Part shown: piece by piece, positions 42,428 to 52,132 of the stretch
Numbering within the stretch: the stretch's first letter is position 1
Layout of the letters: the number at the start of each line of letters is the position of its first letter
NCBI RefSeq assembly: GCF_020537505.1
Contig: NZ_JAJBMO010000002.1
Coordinates: 264,691 to 328,690 of the forward strand
DNA: 64,000 bases
Direction of reading: 5' to 3'
Origin: Blautia glucerasea
Lineage (GTDB): Bacteria; Bacillota; Clostridia; Lachnospirales; Lachnospiraceae
Notes under the pieces: generated by a model
Told to the model about the DNA's origin: nothing
What the model saw: only the letters and a program-made list of their open reading frames with translations
Databases searched by the model: none
Translations under genes and position numbers: made by a program

Positions 42428-43678
42428 ATGCAAAAGAAAAAGAATCTATACAAAAAATCCAGATATTACCGACAGCGCCAGAAAAAGATCCGGCAGGTCT
42501 GTGTGGCAGCAGGCAGTATTCTGCTTCTGGTGGTAGTTATCCTGATCATTCGGGGATGCTCCGGAGGAAAAGCCAGAACCGCCAGCTCTTCTGCTGTAAA
42601 AACCACTGCTGATTCAGATTCCCAGGCAGCAAACTCCAATATTTCAGACAGCGAAAGCACCAACACCTCATCCGCTGACAGTGATGACCCAAACGGCACT
42701 TCCGCAAAAGACAGCTCCCATACGGCTTCTGATTCTGAAACAAACAATACCAAATGGAACCACTCTGCCCCTGTCACGATTACCGTCAGTGTGGTTGGCG
42801 ACTGTACTCTTGGCACAGATGAGAATTTCGATTACGACACCAGCCTGAACGCTTATTTTGAAAGCTATGGAAAAGAATACTTTTTCCAGAACGTAAAGGG
42901 TATTTTTGAGGCAGATGACCTGACTATCGCCAACAACGAGGGAACCTTCACAGACAGCTATGACCGGGAGGACAAAACCTTTGCATTTAAAGCTCCTGCT
43001 TCCTTTGCAGGCATTTACTCCTGCAGCTCTGTAGAGGCTGTAAACACAGCAAACAATCACAGTCATGATTACGGCGAGCAAAGCTTCCAGGATACCATGG
43101 ATGCCCTGGACGCTGAGGGAATCGTTCACTTCGGCTATGATGAAACCGCCGTAATGGACATAAAAGGCGTAAAAGTGGGGCTTGTGGGAATTTATGAGCT
43201 GTACGATCACCTGGAGCGTGAGCAGCAGCTGAAGGACAACATTGCCAAGGTAAAAGAGGATGGCGCGGAACTGATCATTGTTATTTTCCACTGGGGAAAT
43301 GAAAAGGAAACAGTCCCGGATTCCAACCAGACCACTCTGGGCCACCTGGCCATTGACCTTGGTGCAGATCTGGTGTGCGGACATCATCCCCATGTGCTTC
43401 AGGGAATTGAAGAATATAAGGGCAAAAATATTGTATACAGTCTTGGAAATTTCTGCTTCGGTGGAAACAGCTACCCAAGTGATATGGACAGTATGATCTT
43501 CCAGCAGACCTTTACCATCACAAATGATGGGGTAAAAGCAGACAATATGACGAACATTATTCCGTGTTCTATCTCCTCTGCCTATGACTATAATAATTAT
43601 CAGCCAACCCCAGCTGAAGGAGACGAAAAATCCAGAATCATGGAAAAAATCCAGGAGAGAAGTTCCTGGATTGGGTAG
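42428..43678 (+). CDS. CapA family protein (poly-gamma-glutamate synthesis PgsA/CapA-like), membrane-anchored
   Basis: The 416-residue protein has a basic N-terminus, one membrane helix (about 23-42), a Ser/Thr/Asp-rich linker of about 70 residues, and an extracellular CapA domain (about 115-405) with the calcineurin-like ligands VGDCTLG, NNEGTFT, NNHSHDYG, and GHHPHVLQG. CapA proteins assist export or attachment of poly-gamma-glutamate in some Bacillus; without capB and capC genes nearby that role is not established here, and a general surface phosphoesterase is as likely. No ribosome binding site is visible before the ATG, so translation may be coupled to the transporter gene 10 bp upstream. 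Confidence 0.88.
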   Translation: MQKKKNLYKKSRYYRQRQKKIRQVCVAAGSILLLVVVILIIRGCSGGKARTASSSAVKTTADSDSQAANSNISDSESTNTSSADSDDPNGTSAKDSSHTASDSETNNTKWNHSAPVTITVSVVGDCTLGTDENFDYDTSLNAYFESYGKEYFFQNVKGIFEADDLTIANNEGTFTDSYDREDKTFAFKAPASFAGIYSCSSVEAVNTANNHSHDYGEQSFQDTMDALDAEGIVHFGYDETAVMDIKGVKVGLVGIYELYDHLEREQQLKDNIAKVKEDGAELIIVIFHWGNEKETVPDSNQTTLGHLAIDLGADLVCGHHPHVLQGIEEYKGKNIVYSLGNFCFGGNSYPSDMDSMIFQQTFTITNDGVKADNMTNIIPCSISSAYDYNNYQPTPAEGDEKSRIMEKIQERSSWIG

Positions 43679-43717
43679 AAAATACATATTAGATCAATTT
43701 CATATGCTATAACAGGC

Positions 43718-43756
43718 GAAAGCCCCAGAGCCGCTAAACTCTGAGGCTTTCATTTT
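43718..43756 (+). terminator. terminator of the transporter-capA unit
   Basis: GAAAGCC-CAGAG pairs with CTCTG-GGCTTTC and is followed by ATTTTATTT. Confidence 0.9.
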
Positions 43757-43819
43757 ATTTACGCGGGCAACGAGCCAAAGTACATGCTTGCATGAGGCCC
43801 TGGCATCTGCCGCGATAAC
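43757..43819 (-). repeat. family B intergenic repeat, copy 2 (inverted)
   Basis: On the minus strand it reads TTATCGCGGCAG ... CTCATGCAAGCATG ... CTTTGGCTCG ... CGCGTAAAT, the same order of blocks as copy 1 at 33419-33480. A GCGGGTTTTACCCGTT hairpin-like stretch adjoins it. Confidence 0.7.
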
Positions 43820-43876
43820 GGGTAAAACCCGCAGACCGTGTTTTATCCCATTATCACACTTTTGTAAGAATATCGT

Positions 43877-44902
43877 TTACAAAATAATCATAGCATCCCC
43901 AAATGAAAAGAACCTATATTTTTCCTGCACTGCCACTTCATAAGCGTGCATAATATTCTCTTTTCCAGCTAAAGCTGACACCAGCATCACCAGTGTAGAC
44001 TCTGGCAGATGGAAATTGGTGATCAGACCGTCGAGGATCTTAAATTTGTAGCCTGGATAGATGAAAATCTCTGTCCAGCCACTTCCAGCCTTCAAAACGC
44101 CATCCTCGCCAGTTGCAGACTCCAGGGTACGGCAGCTGGTGGTTCCGACTGCGATCACACGGCCGCCGTTTTTCTTGGTGTCGTTGATCAGCTTCGCCTG
44201 GTCTTCTTCTACAATGTAGAATTCAGAGTGCATATGATGCTGCTCTACATCATCCACCTTAACCGGCCGGAACGTGCCAAGGCCTACATGAAGGGTTACA
44301 TGGGCAATGTTGACACCCTTTTCCTTTACCTGCTCCAGAAGCTCCTTCGTAAAATGCAGGCCTGCAGTAGGTGCTGCTGCGGAGCCTTCGTTCTTCGCAT
44401 AAACGGTCTGGTAGCGGTTCTTATCCTTTAATTTATGGGTAATATATGGAGGCAGCGGCATCTCGCCCAGCTGATCCAGAATCTCCTCGAAAATACCTTC
44501 GTAATGGAACTGGATCAGACGGTTTCCCTCGTCCACCACGTCAATGATCTCACCCTTTAAAATACCATCGCCAAATGTGAGCTTGGCGCCCGGGCGTGCT
44601 TTCTTGCCAGGCTTTACCAGACACTCCCAGATATCGTTCTCTCTTCTTTTCAGAAGAAGGATTTCGATTACCGCGCCAGTCTCTTCTTTGTGGCCGTAAA
44701 GTCTTGCCGGGATTACCTTGGTATCATTGATGACCAAAGTGTCTCCTTCCTTCAGATAGTCCAGTATATCCCTGAAATGGCGATGTTCAATACTTCCATC
44801 TTCCATAGAAAGATGCATAAGCCTGGAAGAGCTTCTGTCCTCCAGCGGATCCTGGGCGATCAGCTCCTGAGGGAGCTCATAGTAAAAATCAGATGTTCTC
44901 AT
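43877..44902 (-). CDS. queA: S-adenosylmethionine:tRNA ribosyltransferase-isomerase
   Basis: QueA makes epoxyqueuosine at the wobble base of Asp, Asn, His and Tyr tRNAs from preQ1 and AdoMet. The 341-residue protein has the start [18 protein letters not shown] (partial), the PTAGLHFT motif near 175-182, [11 protein letters not shown], and NFHLPESTL near the end. It overlaps trmD by 14 bp and GAGGAGG stands 9 bp upstream, so it is the last gene of the rimM-trmD-queA unit. Tgt, which inserts preQ1, is not in the window. Confidence 0.97.
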   Translation of the reverse strand: MRTSDFYYELPQELIAQDPLEDRSSSRLMHLSMEDGSIEHRHFRDILDYLKEGDTLVINDTKVIPARLYGHKEETGAVIEILLLKRRENDIWECLVKPGKKARPGAKLTFGDGILKGEIIDVVDEGNRLIQFHYEGIFEEILDQLGEMPLPPYITHKLKDKNRYQTVYAKNEGSAAAPTAGLHFTKELLEQVKEKGVNIAHVTLHVGLGTFRPVKVDDVEQHHMHSEFYIVEEDQAKLINDTKKNGGRVIAVGTTSCRTLESATGEDGVLKAGSGWTEIFIYPGYKFKILDGLITNFHLPESTLVMLVSALAGKENIMHAYEVAVQEKYRFFSFGDAMIIL

Positions 44903-45653
44903 CTTTGGATTCCTCCTCTTTCCACTGTTTTTTCAGCTGCCGCACAAAATTCCATTCTTTGTTGGTGAGATCTGCCTTTTTCAGCAGATCCGGGCGCCTT
45001 TTGGCAGTACGAATGATAGACTGTTCCCTGCGCCACTTCTCTATATTTGCATGATGACCGGACATAAGAACCTCCGGAACCTTTTTGCCATGCCACTCCT
45101 CCGGGCGGCTGTACTGGGGATATTCCAGAAGATTTCCTGCAAAGGACTCTGTCTCCCCGGATTCCTGATTGCTGAGCACACCTGGGACCATACGGGAAAT
45201 AGAATCCATCATCACCATAGCCGGAAGTTCTCCGCCTGTAAGCACGTAGTCCCCAATAGACACATAATCGGTGACAATCTCTTCCAGAACGCGCTCATCA
45301 ATACCTTCATAATGGCCGCAAAGGAAGACCAGTTCTTCCTCTTTCGCCATATCCCTGGCCATCTGCTGGTTAAACACCTGTCCCTGGGGGGTAAGATAAA
45401 CCACACGGGGACGTTTCCCGGCTTTCTGGGCAATGGCCTCATAGGCCAGGTAAACCGGCTCTGCCTGCATCAGCATGCCAGCTCCGCCACCATATGTGTA
45501 GTCATCCACTTTCTGGTGCTTGTTAAAGGCGTAATCGCGGATGTTTACTGCCTCCACAGACAGAATTCCAGCGTTAATGGCGCGTCCTGTAATACTGGTG
45601 TTCATTCCATTCTGGATCATTTCCGGAAAAAGGGTCAAAACATGGAAATTCAT
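44889..45653 (-). CDS. trmD: tRNA (guanine-N1)-methyltransferase
   Basis: TrmD methylates G37 of tRNAs with a G at 36, preventing +1 frameshifts. The 254-residue SPOUT enzyme shows the trefoil-knot AdoMet site ([30 protein letters not shown]). It starts directly after the rimM stop, with AAAGGA before the ATG, the standard rpsP-khpA-rimM-trmD arrangement. Confidence 0.98.
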   Translation of the reverse strand: MNFHVLTLFPEMIQNGMNTSITGRAINAGILSVEAVNIRDYAFNKHQKVDDYTYGGGAGMLMQAEPVYLAYEAIAQKAGKRPRVVYLTPQGQVFNQQMARDMAKEEELVFLCGHYEGIDERVLEEIVTDYVSIGDYVLTGGELPAMVMMDSISRMVPGVLSNQESGETESFAGNLLEYPQYSRPEEWHGKKVPEVLMSGHHANIEKWRREQSIIRTAKRRPDLLKKADLTNKEWNFVRQLKKQWKEEESKDENI

Positions 45654-46157
45654 TTATAAAAGTCCTTTCATCAAATGTACCGTCATCACATTTTCTTCCA
45701 GGTCAACATCAAGGATACATTCCCTGATAGCTGGAAGAAGTACTTCCTGGTGATCTGGAAGCTCTACTACATAAACATCATTGGCACCTGTCTCCATAAC
45801 ATCCTTCAGGGTTCCAAAATGAGTGTTGTCCTCCAGAACTACTTCCATTCCAATCAGGTCACCGATGTAATATTCATCCTCATCCAGTTCCTGGGCTTCC
45901 TCTCTTGGAACCCACAGGTCTCTGCCTTTGTACATTTCAATATCATTTATATTATCAATCCCGTTAAATTTCAGGATCACAAGATTCTTAAAGAATTTCA
46001 CATTCCGGATCTCCAGCTTCTTCATCTCTCTGCCAGCATCCAGAAGTACATATTCCAGATCCAGGAAACGCTCCGGATCTGTGGTGGGGAATACCTTCAC
46101 TTCTCCCCGCACACCATGAGTGGTGGTAATTACTCCAACCTTTAATAAATCTTCCAT
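45654..46157 (-). CDS. rimM: ribosome maturation factor RimM
   Basis: RimM binds ribosomal protein S19 and helps 30S head assembly. The 167-residue protein has the N-terminal beta-barrel (VGVITTTHGVRGEVKV, 16 residues) and the C-terminal PRC-barrel domain (EYYIGDLIGMEVV; LLPAIRECILDVD). AAGGAG stands 5 bp before the ATG. It abuts trmD. Confidence 0.97.
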   Translation of the reverse strand: MEDLLKVGVITTTHGVRGEVKVFPTTDPERFLDLEYVLLDAGREMKKLEIRNVKFFKNLVILKFNGIDNINDIEMYKGRDLWVPREEAQELDEDEYYIGDLIGMEVVLEDNTHFGTLKDVMETGANDVYVVELPDHQEVLLPAIRECILDVDLEENVMTVHLMKGLL

Positions 46158-46230
46158 TCAAACTCCTTGCAGCCCATCCGAAACTCACGAATCCACTTAT
46201 TCGCAACCGTCGTACGGGACTTTTATAGTT

Positions 46231-46261
46231 AAAAACAGGAGCCATGTCTCCACAGCTCCTG
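46231..46261 (-). terminator. terminator between khpA and rimM
   Basis: On the minus strand CAGGAGC pairs with GCTCCTG and is followed by TTTTTAA. It separates the rpsP-khpA part from rimM-trmD-queA, so read-through is partial or an internal promoter exists. Confidence 0.88.
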
Positions 46262-46280
46262 CGTCCATATATATTGCTTA

Positions 46281-46511
46281 TCATTGCAGAATATCTACAA
46301 TCACTTTTTTGCTGCTTTTGGAAGAAGCCGCTTTCACTACGGTACGGATAGCCTTGGCGATTCTGCCCTGGCGTCCGATCACCTTACCCATATCAGATGG
46401 TCCTACCTTCAGTTCAATGACAACAGCGTCATCCTTTTCAGTCTCGGTAACGACTACTTCATCCGGATTTTCAACAAGAGATTTTGCAATTACTTCTACT
46501 AATTCTTTCAT
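46281..46511 (-). CDS. khpA: KH-domain RNA-binding protein KhpA
   Basis: The 76-residue protein is one KH domain with the GxxG loop as GRQGR (in GKVIGRQGRIAKAIR). KhpA, often with KhpB/Jag, binds many RNAs and affects cell elongation in Gram-positive bacteria. GGAGGTG stands before the ATG. It sits between rpsP and rimM as in most Firmicutes. Confidence 0.95.
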   Translation of the reverse strand: MKELVEVIAKSLVENPDEVVVTETEKDDAVVIELKVGPSDMGKVIGRQGRIAKAIRTVVKAASSKSSKKVIVDILQ

Positions 46512-46598
46512 TACACACCTCCCTGATTACGCCCCAAGCATATAAACACGCTCCAATCTGGACGTTACAGAAATACCCCCTAAGAGATACTTCTTAAA

Positions 46599-46844
46599 CT
46601 ATTTCTCGATTCCGGCCTGTTTCAGGATCTTAGCAACAACTTCTGTAGGCTGAGCACCGTTTGCGAGCCATTTCTTAGCTGCTTCTTCGTCAACCTTGCA
46701 TACGCTTGGCTCCTGGTTCGGATCATAGGTTCCGATCTCTTCGATACATCTTCCATCACGTTTGCTGCGGGAATCTGCAACAACGATTCTATAGTAAGGT
46801 GCTTTCTTCTGTCCCATTCTTCTTAATCTGATCTTAACTGCCAT
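46599..46844 (-). CDS. rpsP: 30S ribosomal protein S16
   Basis: The 81-residue protein starts [20 protein letters not shown] (20 residues), the S16 signature, and includes [20 protein letters not shown]16 is a primary-binding protein of the 30S body. GGAGG is 9 bp before the ATG. It follows ffh by 58 bp. Confidence 0.98.
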   Translation of the reverse strand: MAVKIRLRRMGQKKAPYYRIVVADSRSKRDGRCIEEIGTYDPNQEPSVCKVDEEAAKKWLANGAQPTEVVAKILKQAGIEK

Positions 46845-46902
46845 TTTAATTTTCCTCCAATTTCTTACTTTCTCTTTATTAGTTTAATTTGATTATTTTA
46901 TG

Positions 46903-48255
46903 TTAAAAAGGAAGCTTGAAGCCGCCTCTTTTACCACCCATTTTGCCGCCGCCCATGAGCCCCGGCATCTGCTTCATCATCTTCTTGCTCTGCTCAAACT
47001 GCTTCACAAGACGATTGACCTCTGCAACATCCACACCAGCACCCTTGGCGATCCTGTTCTTACGGGAAATATTCAGGATTCCCGGATTGGAGCGCTCCTG
47101 CGGTGTCATAGAAAGGATAATGGACTTGGTTCTGTCCATTGCTTTCTCATCGATCATGCTCTCCACATCCTTCATCTTGCTTCCCATACCTGGGAGCATG
47201 TTCAGGATACTGGAAATGCCGCCCATCTTGTTCATCTGCTCAAGACTGGTAAGATAGTCATTGAAATCAAAGTCCATCTTCTTCAGCTTCTTGGACATCT
47301 CCTGGGCTGCTTCCTGATCTACGGCTGCCTCAGCCTTCTCGATCAGACTCATTACATCTCCCATACCAAGAATACGGGATGCCATTCTCTCTGGATAGAA
47401 CTGCTCCAGATCAGATAACTTCTCTCCCATACCTACATACAGGATCGGTTTGCCAGTTACGGCTTTGATGGAAAGGGCTGCACCACCACGGGTGTCACCA
47501 TCCATCTTGGTCAGAATTACACCGTCAATTCCTACCTTCTCAGAGAAGGTCTGGGCTACATTGACTGCATCCTGTCCTGTCATGGCGTCTACTACAAGGA
47601 CTGTCGCATCCACCTCAATATTAGACTTAATATCAGCAAGCTCCTGCATCATGTCCTCATCAACATGAAGACGACCTGCTGTATCAATAATCACAACATT
47701 CTGCTGATTTGCCCTGGCATGTGCAATGGCTGCCTTGGCAATGTCCACCGGGCTCTGCTTATCACCCATGGTAAAGACTTCTACGCCCTGCTTCTCACCG
47801 TTTACCTGCAGCTGTGTGATCGCCGCCGGTCTGTATACGTCACAGGCTACCAGAAGAGGTTTCTTACCTTTGGACTTGATCTTACCTGCAAGCTTGGCTG
47901 CGGTGGTGGTCTTACCAGCACCCTGGAGACCTGCCATCATAATAACGGTCAGATCATTGCCTGGCTTGATTGGAAGCTCTGTGGTCTCGCTTCCCATAAG
48001 ATTAACCAGCTCTTCGTTTACAATCTTGATGACCATCTGGCCTGGGTTCAGTCCGTTCATTACGTCCTGTCCAACTGCACGTTCCTGTACAGACTTCGTG
48101 AACTGCTTCACGACTCTGAAGTTAACGTCCGCTTCAAGGAGTGCCATCTTAACTTCCTTAAGAGCAATCTTAACATCTTCTTCGGTCAGACGGCCTTTAC
48201 TTCTAAGCTTCTTGAATACATTCTGAAGTTTATCTGTCAAGCTTTCAAATGCCAT
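46903..48255 (-). CDS. ffh: signal recognition particle protein Ffh
   Basis: Ffh binds signal sequences of membrane proteins at the ribosome and delivers them to FtsY. The 450-residue protein has the N helix bundle, the G domain (GLQGAGKTTTAAKLA near 107-121; DTAGR; TKMDGD) and the Met-rich M domain, ending in a Gly/Lys-rich tail (GGGKMGGKRGG). Its receptor gene ftsY is in the window at 51179-52117. It follows ylxM by 3 bp. Confidence 0.98.
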   Translation of the reverse strand: MAFESLTDKLQNVFKKLRSKGRLTEEDVKIALKEVKMALLEADVNFRVVKQFTKSVQERAVGQDVMNGLNPGQMVIKIVNEELVNLMGSETTELPIKPGNDLTVIMMAGLQGAGKTTTAAKLAGKIKSKGKKPLLVACDVYRPAAITQLQVNGEKQGVEVFTMGDKQSPVDIAKAAIAHARANQQNVVIIDTAGRLHVDEDMMQELADIKSNIEVDATVLVVDAMTGQDAVNVAQTFSEKVGIDGVILTKMDGDTRGGAALSIKAVTGKPILYVGMGEKLSDLEQFYPERMASRILGMGDVMSLIEKAEAAVDQEAAQEMSKKLKKMDFDFNDYLTSLEQMNKMGGISSILNMLPGMGSKMKDVESMIDEKAMDRTKSIILSMTPQERSNPGILNISRKNRIAKGAGVDVAEVNRLVKQFEQSKKMMKQMPGLMGGGKMGGKRGGFKLPF

Positions 48256-48258
48256 GAA

Positions 48259-48582
48259 TTATAACTCCTCTAAAATCACATTGGATATTGCCACTATATC
48301 ATCTGCGTGATACCCGGATGCAAGCTCGTGGATCTTCTGTACCTGTCCCCGGATATTTACAAACTTCTCTACCAGGTGCAGCTTCTCTTCATATCCTTCC
48401 AGTGCCTTGTCACAGCGCCTGATCATATCATGCACGCCTTGACGGCTGATATTCAGTTCTTCTGCAACCTCACTTAAGGAATAATCCTCCAGAACTACGC
48501 TCTCGTAGATCTGCTGCTGTCTCTTCGTAAGAAGCTCCCCGTAAAAATCATAGAGCAAAGTACGTTCTACAAACTTTTCCAT
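48259..48582 (-). CDS. ylxM: YlxM-like sigma-70 region 4-type protein
   Basis: The 107-residue protein has a helix-turn-helix like region 4 of sigma factors (SLSEVAEELNISRQGVHDMI, 20 residues) and belongs to the YlxM/p13 family, which is nearly always encoded before ffh and, in streptococci, modulates signal recognition particle assembly. AAGGTGA stands before the ATG. ffh follows 3 bp later. Confidence 0.93.
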   Translation of the reverse strand: MEKFVERTLLYDFYGELLTKRQQQIYESVVLEDYSLSEVAEELNISRQGVHDMIRRCDKALEGYEEKLHLVEKFVNIRGQVQKIHELASGYHADDIVAISNVILEEL

Positions 48583-48701
48583 TCGTAATCACCTTGGGTA
48601 TCATACCGTATTTCCCAGTGACTGTCAAGTATTTTCTCTTTACAAATTATATTTTTTCCAAAAACACTCTCGATCCAGCCCACGGGCTGATTTTTTCTTT
48701 A

Positions 48702-49763
48702 TTACTGAATCAGACTGTTATCATCAAAATAATTGATTCTCATAGAAGCCTTCACATCTTTCAATGTCTCAGCAGCCTTAGCCTCTGCAACCCTGCTGCC
48801 CTCTCTTAAGATGTCGTAAACATCCGGGATGCGCTGCTCCCACATTTTACGGCGCTCGCGGATCGGGCCAAGCTCTGCCTGGAGAACGTTGTTCAGGAAT
48901 TTCTTCACCTTCACATCTCCAAGGCCACCTCTCTTATAGTGGTCCTTCAGCTCATCCAGGTTCTGATAATCCGGAAGGAATTCCGGGAAATATTCTGGCT
49001 TGCAAAAGGCATCCAGATAAATAAATACCGGATTACCGTCAACATTTCCAGGATCCTGCACACGAAGATGGTTCGGATCTGTGAACATGGACATAACCTT
49101 CTTCTTAACCTCATCAGCCTCATCGGAAAGATAAATACAGTTTCCAAGGGATTTGCTCATTTTGGCCTTGCCGTCAATACCTGGCAGACGCAGGCAGGCT
49201 TTGTTGGATGGGAGAACAATCTCCGGCTCTGTAAGAGTCTCACCATATACAGTGTTAAACTTGTGTACAATCTCTTTGCACTGCTCCAGCATAGGAAGCT
49301 GGTCCTCCCCAACCGGAACTGCTGTTGCACGGAAGGCTGTGATATCTGCTGCCTGGCTGATCGGATAGCAGAAAAATCCAACCGGGATACTGGCTTCGAA
49401 ATTACGCATCTGAATCTCAGATTTCACAGTAGGGTTACGCTGAACACGGGCTACTGTAACCAGATTCATATAATAGAAGGTAAGCTCTGTAAGCTCCGGA
49501 ACCATGGACTGAATAAAAATCGTGGATTTGTCCGGATCAATACCGCATGCCAGATAATCAAGTGCTACCTGGATAATGTTCTGGCGAACCTTCTCCGGAT
49601 GCTCTGCATTATCAGTAAGTGCCTGTGCATCTGCGATCATAATATAAATCTCATCGTAGTTTCCGGAATTCTGAAGCTTCACACGCTCAGATAAAGAACC
49701 TACATAATGTCCCACATGAAGACGTCCGGTTGGACGATCTCCTGTTAAAATTACTTTTTTCAT
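48702..49763 (-). CDS. trpS: tryptophanyl-tRNA synthetase
   Basis: TrpRS charges tRNA-Trp. The 353-residue class I enzyme has the HIGH-type motif in [13 protein letters not shown] (6-18), the [10 protein letters not shown] tryptophan/ATP pocket and a perfect KMSKSLGN loop near 204. AAGGAG lies 9 bp before the ATG. No T-box leader is visible in the 102 bp upstream. It is separate from ylxM-ffh by 119 bp. Confidence 0.97.
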   Translation of the reverse strand: MKKVILTGDRPTGRLHVGHYVGSLSERVKLQNSGNYDEIYIMIADAQALTDNAEHPEKVRQNIIQVALDYLACGIDPDKSTIFIQSMVPELTELTFYYMNLVTVARVQRNPTVKSEIQMRNFEASIPVGFFCYPISQAADITAFRATAVPVGEDQLPMLEQCKEIVHKFNTVYGETLTEPEIVLPSNKACLRLPGIDGKAKMSKSLGNCIYLSDEADEVKKKVMSMFTDPNHLRVQDPGNVDGNPVFIYLDAFCKPEYFPEFLPDYQNLDELKDHYKRGGLGDVKVKKFLNNVLQAELGPIRERRKMWEQRIPDVYDILREGSRVAEAKAAETLKDVKASMRINYFDDNSLIQ

Positions 49764-49865
49764 AGCTTGCTACTCCTTATATTTACCGCCATGCCAGACT
49801 TTTTCAAAAAACTGACACAGCCGAATTTATTCATAAACATTTCAAAAAAACAATCATTTTTCTAA

Positions 49866-51077
49866 TTATAAACTTGCGCGGATCACCTTTGGTCTGCAGC
49901 CTGCCGTCTCAAGTGCTTTCACGATCTGGTTTTTATGGTCTGTGCCAAATGCCTCCAGAGTGATCTTCAGCTCTACAGCCGCGTTACGGTTGGTGCTTAC
50001 AAACTGGTTATGATCCAGCTTGATAACATTTCCCTGATTCTCTGCGATAATGGAAGCCACACGTACCAGCTCACCTGGCTTATCCGGGATCAGAACAGAT
50101 ACCGTAAAGATTCTGTCTCGCTGGATCAGACCATGCTGTACCACAGAGGACATGGTGATCACATCCATATTTCCACCGCTTAAGATGGAAACAACCTTCT
50201 TATTCTTGAAATCAAGGTGGCGAAGTGCTGCAACAGTCAGAAGTCCGGAATTCTCAACGATCATCTTATGATTCTCTACCATATCAAGGAAAGCAACGAT
50301 CAGCTCATCATCCTCGATGGTAATGATCCCGTCCAGATTCTCCTGGATATATGGGAAAATCTGGGATCCTGGTGTCTGGACTGCAGTACCGTCTGCAATA
50401 GTGTTTACATGAGGAAGTGTAACAACCTCTCCCTTCTCCATGGAAGCTTTCATGCAGGCTGCTCCAGCCGGCTCTACACCGATCACTTTAATGTGGGGAT
50501 TGAGAAGCTTGGCCAGTGTGGAAACACCTGTTGCAAGTCCACCTCCGCCAATTGGTACCAGGATATAATCTACAAGAGGAAGCTCCTGAACGATCTCCAT
50601 TGCGATGGTACCCTGACCTGTGGCAACAGCCGGATCGTCAAATGGATGAATAAAGGTATAACCCTTTTCCTCAGCCAGCTCCAGCGCATAGGCACACGCC
50701 TCATCATAAACATCTCCGTGAAGGATCACTTCTGCACCGTAGCCCTTTGTACGCTCCACTTTAATAAGCGGTGTAGTGGTCGGCATTACGATCACTGCCT
50801 TCGCACCGTATTTGTGTGCTGCATAAGCAACACCCTGCGCATGGTTTCCAGCGGAAGCTGTAATCAGCCCTTTGCCTCTCTCCTCATCGGAAAGGGTGCT
50901 GATCTTGTAATAAGCTCCACGGACCTTGTATGCACCAGTTCTCTGCATGTTCTCCGGTTTGAAGAAAACCTTGTTTCCAGTGAGCTCAGAGAAATAACTG
51001 CTCTTCACCAGCTTGGTCTCCTGGGTTACCTGCTTAACTATTTCTGCCGCTTCTTCAAAACTCTCTAATGTAAGCAT
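49866..51077 (-). CDS. ilvA: threonine ammonia-lyase (threonine dehydratase) with ACT domain
   Basis: This PLP enzyme turns threonine into 2-oxobutanoate, the entry to isoleucine synthesis, or serves threonine breakdown. The 403-residue protein has the PLP lysine in RTGAYKVRGA (about 46-55), the SAGNHAQG and GGGGLATG phosphate-binding loops and one short C-terminal ACT domain (about 330-403). The single ACT domain marks the short form found in many Firmicutes; classic IlvA has two. AGGAGG precedes the ATG. There are no other isoleucine genes nearby, so biosynthetic or catabolic use is open. Confidence 0.94.
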   Translation of the reverse strand: MLTLESFEEAAEIVKQVTQETKLVKSSYFSELTGNKVFFKPENMQRTGAYKVRGAYYKISTLSDEERGKGLITASAGNHAQGVAYAAHKYGAKAVIVMPTTTPLIKVERTKGYGAEVILHGDVYDEACAYALELAEEKGYTFIHPFDDPAVATGQGTIAMEIVQELPLVDYILVPIGGGGLATGVSTLAKLLNPHIKVIGVEPAGAACMKASMEKGEVVTLPHVNTIADGTAVQTPGSQIFPYIQENLDGIITIEDDELIVAFLDMVENHKMIVENSGLLTVAALRHLDFKNKKVVSILSGGNMDVITMSSVVQHGLIQRDRIFTVSVLIPDKPGELVRVASIIAENQGNVIKLDHNQFVSTNRNAAVELKITLEAFGTDHKNQIVKALETAGCRPKVIRASL

Positions 51078-51178
51078 TATTTATTTTTCCTCCTGTAATT
51101 TGTGGTCTGCTGTTCAATCATTCACGAAAATACCTCATAGAATATGATTTATGTTTAATCGTGTCCGTGAAATGATCG

Positions 51179-52117
51179 TCACTCATCCGGATGGATATCA
51201 AACAGGGCATCCACAAAAGAATTTGCGTCAAATTTCTGTAAATCATCAATGCTCTCGCCAACACCGATATATTTTACCGGAATATCAAGCTCAGACTGGA
51301 TTGCAACTGCAATACCGCCCTTGGCTGTACCATCCAGCTTGGTAAGGATAATACCGGTTACATTTGCAACCTCCGCAAACTGTCTGGCCTGCACAAGTGC
51401 ATTCTGACCAGTAGTTCCATCCAGGACTACCAGAGTCTCCAGATAAGCCTCCGGATATTCCCTCTCCAGAATGCGGTAAATCTTGCGGAGCTCTTCCATA
51501 AGATTCTTCTTATTATGAAGTCTTCCTGCAGTATCACAGATCAGCACATCTGCATTACGTGCCTTGGCTGCTGCCACTGCATCATAAACAACAGAAGCTG
51601 GATCTGCACCGTCCTGGCCGCCAATGATCTCCACACCGGCACGATTTGCCCACTGTGTAAGCTGTTCCCCGGCTGCTGCGCGGAAGGTATCTGCTGCACC
51701 CAGGATGACCTTTTTTCCCTGGTCCTTCAGCTTGCCAGCAAGTTTTCCAACGGAAGTTGTTTTTCCAACACCATTGACACCAATCACAAGGATCACGGAT
51801 TTGCGGTTCTCAAACTCGTATTCGGTGCTGTCCACTGTCATCTGATTCTTAATCGTCTCAATGAGAAGTTCCTTACATGCCTTGGGATCTTTGATATTCC
51901 GGATCTTCACCTGCTCTTTTAATCTGTCCAGAATAGCTGTAGTCGCATTGATGCCAATATCACCCATGATCAGGATTTCTTCTAATTCTTCATAAAAATC
52001 ATCATCTATTGTAGAATAGCCGGTGAAAAGAGAATCAAATCCTGCCACAATGTTGTCTCTGGTTTTTGTCAGTCCGCTGACAAGTCTTTTAAAAAACCCT
52101 TTCTTTTCCTCTGCCAT
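51179..52117 (-). CDS. ftsY: signal recognition particle receptor FtsY
   Basis: FtsY docks the Ffh-ribosome complex at the membrane. The 312-residue protein lacks the long acidic A domain of E. coli and starts with a short basic amphipathic helix, then the NG domain: GVNGVGKTTSVGKLAG near 115-130, DTAGR near 196 and TKLDGTAKGG near 256. AGGAGG stands 7 bp before the ATG. It follows smc by 15 bp, the usual rnc-smc-ftsY order. Confidence 0.98.
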   Translation of the reverse strand: MAEEKKGFFKRLVSGLTKTRDNIVAGFDSLFTGYSTIDDDFYEELEEILIMGDIGINATTAILDRLKEQVKIRNIKDPKACKELLIETIKNQMTVDSTEYEFENRKSVILVIGVNGVGKTTSVGKLAGKLKDQGKKVILGAADTFRAAAGEQLTQWANRAGVEIIGGQDGADPASVVYDAVAAAKARNADVLICDTAGRLHNKKNLMEELRKIYRILEREYPEAYLETLVVLDGTTGQNALVQARQFAEVANVTGIILTKLDGTAKGGIAVAIQSELDIPVKYIGVGESIDDLQKFDANSFVDALFDIHPDE

Positions 52118-52132
52118 TTCCTTTCCTCCTTT

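Noticed and set aside
42668..43687. Minus-strand open frame of 339 codons opposite the CapA-like gene
   Set aside because: Antisense shadow; the plus-strand product has a membrane anchor, linker and CapA motifs.
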